Shown in pieces: positions 42,708 through 52,500 of a stretch of DNA of 64,000 bases. A program made the position numbers and the translations under genes. Origin of the DNA: Fragilaria crotonensis (taxonomy: Eukaryota; Bacillariophyta; Fragilariophyceae; Fragilariales; Fragilariaceae); contig JAKSYS010000237.1 in assembly GCA_022925895.1 (NCBI GenBank), positions 17,200-81,199 of the forward strand, given 5' to 3'. The notes under the pieces were generated by a model that saw nothing but the letters and a program-made list of their open reading frames with translations, ran no database searches and was not told where the DNA came from. How positions within the stretch are numbered: position 1 is the stretch's first letter; each line of letters begins with the position of its first letter.

Positions 42708-44228
42708 CTACAATGCAACAGCACCAGGCAATTCGTCCCCGGCGGTGCCCACGGCAGCATGTGCCAATAACTGTGCAATGTTGAAATCATTGTACACAAG
42801 TACAACTCGATTCTCAGGTGCAAGTTCCTCATCATTTCCTCCCGGATTCCTTGTGTCTTCCTTGGTGTACTTTCTGATCATTTCATCTTTGAACATGATG
42901 TCAAAATTTTCACCATTTGCTTGTCGGTCCCGTGCCACATCAACCAGAAGAGCATTCATTCGCTCTTTTCCTTCATCTGTCCATCCACGCTTGAGTCCTT
43001 TTGCCTTTCCAGTATACCTTGCATCCTCTTCATCGGCAGCTGTCATATCTTCCTGGCCTTCTTGTTGTTGCCGAACCCATGCCCGGTTCCACTTTGGCAC
43101 ATACGACTCGAGACATAACAAAAGAAATGCCTCATCCGTATACGTAAACCATTCTGACAATGGTTTCGTCATTCGGTTCTCCACATACCTCTTGCGCCCA
43201 ACCACTGCCCTTACAAGGCAGTCTAACAACTCAATATATGCAGCCCTCGAAGCGCTTCTCCTCATCCCCTTGATGCTGTCCAATCTAAATTCCCGGTTTG
43301 TGACTTCTAGTATGTTATCTGTTGTAAAAGTGTGTTAGAAAAATGCAGTGATCACAAGAAGATCCAATCAGCTTCGACTTACCATGAAATCTAGTTTTGA
43401 TTGCCTTGATGACATTGTTTCGATTTGTTTTGAGTTTAGTATGGACTGCCTTCTTTGCGCCCATCCACCAACGTTCAACATTCTCGTCCTGCACCTTCAT
43501 TTTCTCTGCCATGAACCTGCAGATGGATTCCGGATCGTTGCTGAAAGCAAGTTCATGATCAACATTTGCAAACTTAATTTTAGGAAAGACATTCTCCTTC
43601 ACACACTTTTCGAGCAACCAATCCCTTCCCACAGCTGTCAGTCTGTTTGTGCCATACTGCACTGGCTCTTGAACTTGGCCAGCAGCTGCCGCCACCGGAA
43701 CATTCGCAACAGCACCGGGTTCTTCCTCCTCCTCGTGGGTTCTTCATCATCATCGTCGTCGTCACCGCCATCGTCGTTGCCAATTGGATCATCTGTGCCA
43801 GTGTCAGCAGGGTTAGAAAAGAGCCTTCGCATCAGACGAGCAGCATTAGCACCAGAATCACCCGCATGAGAAACACGTGTAGCACCCGCAAGTCGTTGAC
43901 GAGTCCTTGTGGATGGTGAATCATTGTCACCCTCACGTCGACGACGACGACCACTACCACTACCATGATCACGGTTGGAACCCAATTGCATTGCAAGCTG
44001 AATTTGTCGTCGTGTTCTTGTTGCTGGAGAATCGATGAGTCCTGCGGCCACATCATCTGCTGCCGCAGCAGCAGGCGGAGGAGGCGGAGGAGGCGGAGGT
44101 GGAGGTGGAGGTGGAGGAGGAGGAGGAGGAGGAGGAGGAGGACCAACTCTCCCTCCTTGACTGCCTCTGCCCCTCCCTCGGCTACCAGTGCGACCTCGTC
44201 CTCGACCACCTCTCGCTCTGCCGGCCAT
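42708..44228 (-). CDS. Third gene of element C
   Basis: ATG 44228; RGG/RG-rich start (G-R-G-R-G-R-T-G-S), a run of about 23 Pro (44085-44155), basic and acidic stretches, then after a one-base frame change (near 43730) the conserved half: C-V-K-E-N-V-F-P-K-I-K-F, R-W-W-M-G-A-K-K (near 43470), N-N-V-I-K-A-I-K-T-R-F. A 64-bp GT-AG intron (43319-43382) follows, then Y-T-D-E-A-F-L-L-L-C-L-E-S-Y (near 43136), R-G-W-T-D-E-G (near 42990) and TAG at 42710. The RGG box suggests nucleic-acid binding. Homologous to the third genes of A and B. Confidence 0.72.
43319..43382 (-). other. 64-bp intron in the third gene of C
   Basis: On the minus strand it begins GTAAGTCG and ends TTTTACAACAG. Splicing joins ...A-R-F-H and N-I-L-E-V-T-N through a phase-1 codon and keeps the frame; the same position is used in gene B2 (40377). 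Confidence 0.75.
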
Positions 44229-45500
44229 GATCAAGAAGCACCTGTGGTTATGTTTGTGTTGTGCAATTCTCAGCAACTTGTACAATATTCTTGATCGTGA
44301 GTCTTGACGAAGCAAGACATGAAAAATTAAGCACATGCTTTTCAAAAATCTGTATATTACGTAGGGAAAGATGCAGTATACTGAATAGTGAACAGAAAGA
44401 TGCATATCGTGTGTACACGAGCGATGAAGGTGGTCAAATATGTATGACTTCTGGAGTACTTTAACTTGCATGTTATACATTTACGCTATAAAGAATGGAA
44501 TTCATTTACCGAATGATGCTATTTAGAGATATATATGTACATTTTTCAAACATAATATGTGTTTGCATATGATTATTTATGTTCATTATACATTGTATAC
44601 TATGTATGATTTGTGACATGCAAGGCAGTGTATATATGTATGTATACTAGTATACAAGGAGCAGTCATCAACGAAGTGTTGGGGTACTTAGGTGAACTAC
44701 CGGTAGAGCGATCGTTGTAGCCTGTGTGTATCCTGCATGACATTTGGGAGGACTATAAGACATCGTAATTCCAGTGTGTATCCTAGTAGTAGGGTGGATA
44801 AATTGTGTTGATGTGACAAAAAATCAACGCTCATAGTAGTGTCATAGTATTGTTTATGTTCAGTATACGTTTCTATTGTATAGTAAACTTCTCACAGCAT
44901 ACTTAGGCAAAGTAGCCGTTTCACTATGCTTATTCTGTATAACATCATATATTTGCAACAGCATACTAGCTAAGTCCAAGTAGCCGTTTGATCATTCAAT
45001 GTTGAATAAAATAGCTATATATATTCGCAACACTGGTGTACCGACTTAGGCCAAATATGCGTTGGACCAAAGAGCGAGTCATCAAGCACTAGAAACAGTC
45101 GTTCATTGGACAAATGTCTAAATGATAAACAAGACAAAATTGGTCTCCCATTCCACATGTATATCCATGAGCTATATATATCTATTTATGGATATATTGC
45201 ATAGACGATTGTGCTTCGTGATTATGTTCATTGATGTATAAATTCTTGTAATGATTGCGCTTCACAAGCATAGTGGTTGAGTCTCCCCATTGCTGCTTGT
45301 GACATACGTGAGTACGTAGTATGTATTCTACTAGAGTATGGTTTGGGCGATCCTGAAAACTCGTTTTAGTCTATTTTCGCAACAACTGAAACACATTCGC
45401 TCCTCAGTGCGAAAGACATCTCATGTCATCATTCATTGCCTTTCGCAAACCCTCTCTGCCCTTGAGCCCGAGCAACTTTGACAACACCTTGCAGCTGATC
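44229..45500. promoter_or_regulatory. Spacer between the third and accessory genes of C
   Basis: No gene. AT-rich with many ATATAT words between 44500 and 45250. It should contain the promoter of the minus-strand gene starting at 44228; the tandem repeats with TATA boxes follow on its right. Confidence 0.4.
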
Positions 45501-45507
45501 TCGCGAC

Positions 45508-46265
45508 GCTGGAATCTTTTGTGTCGACCCACGTTCGCTGGCCTCCAATCTCCTTCTGGCTTTGTGTTTTACACATATAAAGCTCAGCCGAAGAAGATTT
45601 TGTTGTCGGCGTGTGGTTGGAACAAGACAACCCGGGTTGTGGATTTCTCGTCCGCCGCTGGTTTCTCGACAAGTTTCGCGACGCTGGAATCTTTTGTGTC
45701 GACCCACGTTCGCTGGCCTCCAATCTCCTTCTGGCTTTGTGTTTTACACATATAAAGCTCAGCCGAAGAAGATTTTGTTGTCGGCGTGTGGTTGGAACAA
45801 GACGACCAGGGTTGTGGATTTCTCGTCCGTCGCTGGTTTCTCGACAAGTTTCGCGACGCTGGAAGCTTTTTGTGTCGACCGACATTCGCTGGCCTCTAAT
45901 CTCCTTCTGGCTTTGTGTTTTACACATATAAAGCTCAGCCAAAGAAGACATTGTTGTCGGCGTGTGGTTAGAACAAGACGACCAGGGTTGTGGATTGCTC
46001 GTCAGTCGCTGGTTTCTCGACAAGTTTCGCAACGCTGGGAGCTTTTGTGTCAACCCACATTTGCTGGCCTCCAATCTCCTTCTGGCTTTGTGTTTTACAT
46101 ATATAAAGCTCAGCCAAAGAAGATTTGGTTGTCGGCGTGTGGCTAGAACAAGACGACCCAGGTTGTGAATTTCTTGTCAGTCGCTGGTTTCTTGACAAGT
46201 TTCGCGACGCTGGAAGCTTTTTGTGTCGACCCACGTTTGTTGGCTTGTGGTTAGAACAACATCCA
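45508..46265 (+). promoter_or_regulatory. 175-bp tandem repeats, each with a TATA-like box
   Basis: Four and a half units with period 175-176; the CGCTGGAA/GCTTTT word begins at about 45507, 45682, 45857, 46033 and 46208. Each full unit contains CACATATAAAGCTCAGCC, with TATAAAG at 45576, 45751, 45927 and 46102. The array ends about 40 bp before the accessory gene ATG (46302). It resembles a multiplied core promoter. ORFs through it are open on both strands because the unit lacks stops and is not a multiple of three. Confidence 0.75.
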
Positions 46266-46301
46266 GGTTTTGGATTTCATTCTTACTTGCTGCTGGTGTC
46301 A

Positions 46302-48835
46302 TGACGGAGACTGCAGGTTCAACTGCTTCCTGTTCATCAATGACAATGAGGGAATGGTTTGAGGATTCATCTTCGGAGGGCGAGGCACCAATTCGAGTCA
46401 GGCTAATGAAGAATGGGGGGAAGAAGAAATCAACATCAAGTATGTCGTTGAAGAAGGAGCGGAAGAGGAAGGTTGAGCTGGACAAGGAGAAGAAGATTGA
46501 GCAAATGCGTGAGATTCGGGTTGTTGTGAAGTTAGAATTGAAGAACTTTACGTCATCGAAGGGTACCTTGACGGCTCATGTTGCCTGTGGGTTTAGTAAG
46601 AGCGATGGATTAAGTGCTAGTAGGCGATGCAATAAGAAAGGGAAGCAAAAGGTCAACAATTGGCGTCAACGTCCGGTTCGTTCTGGTGTATTTCAACGGA
46701 CGCTGCCTGGTGAGCTCTCCCGGGTCATCATTGTTGCCACGAAAGTTCGATCTGTGCCTACGGGTGATGCCAAAGTGAAGAAGACAAGAACATTAAAGGC
46801 AGTGAAGGCGACGAAGCAGATCATCAGGGAAACGGAAGGTTTGGATGTTGATTTGCTTCGCGCTGGAAGAAGATCATGGAAGACGGTGAAGGCTGCAAGG
46901 AAAACCTCAAGGAATCGGGAGCTTTGTCAGGTCCTTTACTTCGGCAGCACCCATCGCTTGCTTTGGCAAGCCACAATCAAGTTGCCAATGTGATAGCAAA
47001 ATGTTTGCCTTTGCAGTCCGTGGAAGCTTTTCTTTTGAAGTTCAACTCTTTTCGACCACCTCCTCTCCAAAGCAAAGGAAGCCAAGGAGACGAAAGAAGA
47101 ACAGGACGGCATCTGTTCCAGTGGACCCAATGGCATCTGTGCCAGTACCCTACCGGCACCGGCATCATTGCCGTTTTGCGATGAAACTATTGGCAAGACT
47201 CCTGTTCAATGGGTTGACTCAGGCCTCAAACATGCTTTTGGTGATGACCACGTCATGCTCAAACGTTGCCAACATCCCGATGAAATGTACAGTCTTGAGA
47301 AAGTCATTCTGATCTGGATGTTGTTGTTATGGATTGCATTCTCTCGAGAGGTCGTCCTGTTATTGAGATGTACAACAAGAAGAAAGGCAAAGATGCAACC
47401 AGGGATGCTCCTGTTGCTCCTGTGCAAGCATGTCTGCTCGATGATGTGGATGCCGTGAACTTAGCAATTGCTGTCCGAGATGGAAATGCTTTTAATTATT
47501 GTCCTTCTGCAAACAACAACAGCGACGAGTTCTACCGTGCCTGCATTGTCATCCTTCCCAAGCTGGGGTATTCTATTGTCACAGGGCGCCGCTCTCTATT
47601 GACGGGGCTACTGAATTCACATGTGCCAATGGATATAAACTGGTTGCGACTTCGGCGTGACTCCCCCAACAACTGCTTTGGAAATGGGTCTTATGTTTCA
47701 CGACTTGTAAATGCGAAGAAGTGCTCCATTTGGAAATGGAGTATTCGCCGTTCAGCCACAAATTTGCTGCCATTCCCTCATGCAATCCCGGGGCTGAGAC
47801 CCAGATCACTTGTGAGAGTGGTTCACCGCACAAGGCAACTGGCGGACGAGGAAGGACCTGGACTCCCACCTGACTACATTGTGGGCGAGGGGGACAACTT
47901 GTCAAATGCCGATGAAAAGTCCGGGGCCAAATTATTCCAAGAAGCCTTCTCGCGTTCGATGTCAGCCAGACTGGGAGGTCGCCACTATGCGCCGGGATTT
48001 CTACACATGGGACAGAAAATTGACCCGTCGACAACGTGGGTCATTGATCCGAAAGAATTCAGTGAGCTTGACTTGGAGTGTCATGTGACAATACCGCCCT
48101 CGACCGATGGTCAACTCCCTTTCGAGCGCCTTTCGGTTGTGCAGATTCGCTACCTCCCGCACATTGTTGGATCGGGTTGCGAGGAACTTCTGACCGACAT
48201 CAATAAGCATTGTCGCATGGTGTCACGTGAAGGGGCAGTTCTGGTGCTCGTGCTGGCAATGGTGACTTTGGAGGATGCATCCAATTGGGAGACGCATTGA
48301 CAAGTCTTGGAATAGTGTGCAGTACGTAACATCTTCAAGTGAGGAAGCAATCCCGGTGCTCTCGAAAGCCGTGGACGCCGCGTCTATACTTGCATCTGTT
48401 GCCATCCCGGCGGCCCTCAGGGTGATGCAGGACTTCGAAAATGATTCTGGGATGCAGCACGCTCGGGGTATGGAGGGGGGCCGATGCCGTGTTACCCTGA
48501 GCATGGACTTGTCGATCAATTTGGCAAATTCGTCTCATTTTGACGTAAATGATGCAAGTCAGGGGTTCACCATCTGGACCGAAGACTATCCCGGCAGCAC
48601 CGAAGATTGGTACTTTGTTCTTCCGAACATGAAAGGCAAATTTCCTGGAACGGATCGCGAATACGCCGGAATTGCAATCAAATTGTCTGATGGTGTCCTT
48701 ATTGGATGGGATGGCCGCTTGATCCGACATGGAACATCCATGGTGGGTGAACGTGTCGGAAATATCTATGGTAATTTCTTCGCGGCCAAAACACGGATCA
48801 TCCAGTATGGGATGTCACAGTTACCAAAAGCCTAA
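46302..48835 (+). CDS. Accessory oxygenase-like gene of element C
   Basis: ATG 46302 (M-T-E-T-A-G-S-T). Segments in different frames: 46302-46993 (Lys-rich), about 47000-47460, 47329-48300 and 48275-48835, joined by introns or frameshifts. Shared with A: G-K-T-P...V-M-D-C-I-L-S-R-G-R-P (47180-47360), W-L-R-L-R-R, G-N-G-S-Y-V-S-R-L, L-P-P-D-Y-I. The end has N-S-S-H-F-D-V-N-D-A-S-Q-G (His 48536, Asp 48542), W-Y-F-V-L-P-N and I-G-W-D-G-R-L-I-R-H-G-T-S (His 48728), an H-x-D...H set suggesting a 2OG/Fe(II) oxygenase fold. Possible role: oxidation of nucleic acid bases or proteins; unproven. Stop TAA 48833-48835, 24 bp from the convergent transposase stop. Confidence 0.65.
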
Positions 48836-48858
48836 TGTTATTCCAATTACATTTCTAT

Positions 48859-51835
48859 CTACCAAATTGTCCTTGACACTTGTGCGGTGTAATCAACCTT
48901 CGTCGACTCATAGAACATCGATGGCCACTTGGACTTGTCAGTAACAACGATGACATCAGAGTCCATATCTGGACCTTGAAGAACAAAGCACAAGCCAACA
49001 ACAGATTCAGAAGAAACAACATAAAACTCTTTCTTGAACGTCCACGCTGTGAACAAAAAGGACTTACGCCCCGAAGGTTCACCGCAGCATTGAATAATGA
49101 GGTCAAAGGTGGTGCTCTCAACACCGGCAATGCTGCTGTGGCGTGGTATGCAACTCACAACACGAGATGGGAATTCCGTCTCATTTCCATCATCATCTTC
49201 GTAACGAATGAGAGCCCAATCATACCAGGAATATCCCTTTCCCCGGTAGTTTGGGTGGCAGCGAATGGATACCATCTTCTCGTCCGTTTCATCATTATAC
49301 TTATGATACTCTGTGCAGCACTTGACACTTCCCACTCCGTTGTCATCGAGATCGGAGTCACTGTAAGTCTGCAAGATGAAGAGCTCAAGATTATCTTCCA
49401 GATTGATGGTTCCTTTTGTCTGAGTGTCAAAAACACTGTCTCGGCAGAGTTGATTCTCATGGGAAGGGTCAAGAAATGACCTGACGTAATACGATGTCCC
49501 AGAACCTACTTCCCTTGTCGGAGGATCTGCAGCATCGTCAGCCAAATTGGCAACTCTGCCTTGCGACAATGTATTCAATTGAGGTGTTTTTTCAAACAGA
49601 GAATGCATGGTATCAATCACAAATGCATCTGCAATTCTTCTGCCACACTGCTGGTCTATGGTGTCGACGTTCTTCTGTGCCCGCCGACCAGGACGTTTGG
49701 CATGAGCCTTGTGGTGTTCCTCAGGCCGGGAAGCATTGTAACCTCGCGGTGCACCAAACGTGCAAATAAAACGTACGATGTGCTTGATTTCATGGAATTT
49801 GGACACTTTCCATCCATTGCCTTTTTCTCTTGGAAGATAAGTTGTGATGAGCTTCATCAGAGAACAAATCGCAGCTTCGGCTTCAGTTGCCTCATTGTGT
49901 GGGTCTCCAATCTCCCAAAGGTGTACTGATCCAGCCATGCCTCAAAGCATAAAAGGCTTTCCATCGTCCCCAACACCGCACGCAATTCCAACGCTGGAAA
50001 ATTGTGCTCAAGAAAATCCAAACCTTGCATTCTGATGCGCATAATGAAGGACGAAATGAGGAACAAAGCACCTGACTGCTCTGAACATTCCACCATGGTC
50101 AGGTTTGTTATTCCTCTGGAGAAATCAGTTCTGGGAAACGATGAGCGAATACTCTGACAGCATGTCTTGTCGAATACGTGAGCCATTCTGTCTAGAATTG
50201 CAAGAGACTGTGCATTGAGACCTCTCTTGAAGCAATCGAGAACATACATGATGATGCCATGCTGAACGGTATGCATAACATCAACGACTGCACACATGAA
50301 GATGCCATAGGGATTCTGCCCCATCTGAATGCGGTTGAACGCATTGTCACATTTATAGATTGAAAGCTGACGACGATCCTCTTGTGATCCGAATCGAGAT
50401 ACATGGTTGATTGTATCAGTTGATAAGAATGTGCACAGAACTTCGGGGGAATCAAGATCTTCATACAAACAATCACATGAACGGTGGTGACGCAATGTAC
50501 TGCTGTGATGGCCATTGACTCGGCAACAAAGTTGATCACCTTGCTTGCCATCATTGATGACAAATAAAAGGGGGCACACAACTTCAACAACAAACCACCT
50601 GTCACCAAGTTTCAAAGGTACTCGTTGCAAACGATCATCTAAAGCAGCTTGCCCTTTCACCCAACCTGCCATCATTACATCCATGACCTTATGGAAGTTA
50701 CGCGTTGTACGGCCTTTCTCTTGTGCACTTGCATTTGCGAAACTATTCATTGCTCCGGATCGCCCACGGTTCAGGTCAGGAACATAACCCATCAGACGCC
50801 ATGCCTTGACATCACGACGTGCTTTCTCAGTGAAAAGAGATGTTGTGAACGACACTGGACAAATCTCAATGTGCCCCTTGCTGTCAATGGCAGTGCCATC
50901 AAGATACATTATAATTGGAACAAGAAGCTGATTCTTCCCTTGCGCCAGTTCATTGTATAGCTCTCGGTAACGTGAACCGCTATTTGCCTCTCCAACTTTG
51001 CCATCACTTGGAATGTACATCGACATCGGATAATCCTTGTTGAGGACAAGATTTTCGGTTACCATCAATGACTCATCTTGCAGTAACGACAACAATGCAG
51101 GCACAAAATCAAAACAAATAATATCTTGAGGCTTTTCATGATCTTCCAGATTCACTTGCAATACCTTAGGGAGTCCTTGGTGCGAGTGCTTCAAAGCTTT
51201 GTACATCCATTGGATGTTGGCTTTCCTTGTTGTAGCTCTTGGATTGAAATCAAAGCCTTCTAATTTGGCATTGTACGCCCATTCTAGTACCTTCTGCAAC
51301 ATGTAGTCAGGACATTGTGCATCCTCCAAAAGCTTGAGGAGATTCACAATGTTTCGATGCTCAACATCGTGATGCAAAACCATTATTGCATGGCGCTCCG
51401 TAGCTCCAATGCGTTCCATCATGGCATGAAAAACTGGGCAAGATATCGCCACATCATCTAGCAGTTCCACAGTACAGCTGTTATCATCCCATTCAACCCT
51501 TTCATCGTCCATGAAATCATTGTCAGCGACATCATCAACATTAGCTGAATAGTCAAAACTGCGTACGGTTCGTATGATGGAGGATCTGCACTCATAAAAG
51601 GATTTAAGCGTGACGATTCAACACCATATCCCAGGCGCCGGCACCATGTACTCTCACGAGTTATGTTAACACTATCGGCAACGAGAGGCCTTGGTAACGA
51701 CATGTACTCACGACATGGAGCACTTCGCCATAAATGCTGCCGAAGACCTCGTTCAGTTCTGAATGTTGTATAGCAGTTGATATTGAAGCACACGCAACCA
51801 GCATGGGGAGACGCTGCTTCATTGTTTCCTGACAT
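48859..51835 (-). pseudogene. Transposase of element C (Plavaka/CMC-like)
   Basis: ATG 51835 (M-S-G-N-N-E-A-A-S). Finger C-V-C-F-N-I-N-C...H-L-W-R-S-A-P-C; frame change in a TTTT run near 51560. The main frame 51512-49920 has D-I-I-C-F-D-F-V-P-A-L-L-S-L-L, P-I-I-M-Y-L-D-G-T-A-I-D-S-K-G (first Asp), L-L-F-V-I-N-D-G-K-Q-G-D-Q-L-C-C, A-V-V-D-V-M-H-T-V-Q-H-G (third acid) and P-R-T-D-F-S-R-G-I-T-N-L-T. A second frame change in TTT-GGG near 49918 leads to the C-terminal frame with K-F-H-E-I-K-H-I and R-P-G-R-R-A-Q-K. These blocks resemble fungal Plavaka transposases (D-x-L-H-Q-L-x-K-G). Confidence 0.8.
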
Positions 51836-52387
51836 GATGATCACTAAAGCAGATGGACTGCCACCCTCGTTGTTTTTATCAGTTGACGAAGTGCCGATAC
51901 TATGATGGAAAATATGGCGCGGCAATTGTGACATAGTTGGAGATACGAAGAATGCATGAAATCGATGGAAAATATGGCGCGGCAATTGTGACATAGTTGG
52001 ACATACGAAGAATGCATGAAATCGATGGAAAATATGGCGCGGCAATTGTGACATAGTTGGAGATACGAAGAATGCATGAAATCGACTGAATCTAAGGTCA
52101 AGCATATTTGACAAACGACGCTTTGAGGCAGATGCATATTAGAAAGTCTATACAATATAAAGGAAACGATACAATATCACTAATGAATCCCTCACACTGC
52201 ACTTGCGTTTTGAAATATATCTTTAAAGCACATTCGATGAAGTAGAAAGCAACCTTTGCAAGTAATAGTATGTAAAACATGAAAACACACTGTGAATGGA
52301 CATCAAACACAAAACATTATTTATAAAGTAAATAAAAATGATCAAAACCCTGCAATCAGTAAGGAATACGATAATCATTTCTACGGA
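51836..52387. promoter_or_regulatory. Promoter side and right subterminal region of C
   Basis: Upstream of the transposase start. Contains the 60-bp triple repeat (51904-52085) and AT-rich sequence up to the TIR. Minus-strand ORFs extending the transposase through the repeats (to 52155) are possible but not supported by A or B. Confidence 0.45.
51904..52085. repeat. 60-bp tandem repeat, three copies
   Basis: GATGGAAAATATGGCGCGGC starts at 51904, 51964 and 52024; the copies differ at one base (AGATAC/ACATAC). Because 60 is a multiple of three, a minus frame repeats F-H-A-F-F-V-S-P-T-M-S-Q-L. Its place, near the transposon end and upstream of the transposase, fits a subterminal binding array. 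Confidence 0.85.
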
Positions 52388-52422
52388 ATTGTGTATATAC
52401 TACAGATCTGGGGTCCCTGATG
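52388..52422 (-). repeat. Right TIR of element C
   Basis: Ends GGGGTCCCTGATG; reverse complement of 42395-42429 with four mismatches. Followed by TG. Confidence 0.85.
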
Positions 52423-52500
52423 TGGTGGTTGGTGGTTTGTCCGTCTGTCATCCGTTTTTTGCGAGCTGCATCCCTGACCGGTCTAGCTACCCCTGTTAAG

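Larger units (their letters stand above)
42395..52422 (+). mobile_element. Element C: complete CATCAG-ended three-gene transposon
   Basis: 10,028 bp between inverted repeats 42395-42429 and 52388-52422 (35 bp, four mismatches), flanked by TG at 42393-42394 and 52423-52424. Contents: third gene (-), 175-bp repeats, accessory oxygenase-like gene (+), transposase (-). It sits inside the leader of Copia-2. Boundaries, size and gene order match element A. Frameshifts affect all three genes, but there are no large insertions, so this is the best reference copy. Confidence 0.88.

Noticed and set aside
45423-46146. Long ORFs on both strands through 45423-46146 as genes
   Set aside because: They are produced by a stop-poor 175-bp tandem repeat; all frames are open and there is no independent homologue.
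51904-52085. CRISPR array
   Set aside because: The repeats are contiguous 60-bp units without spacers, in a eukaryotic transposon; the same holds for the 46-, 92-100-, 141- and 175-bp arrays.
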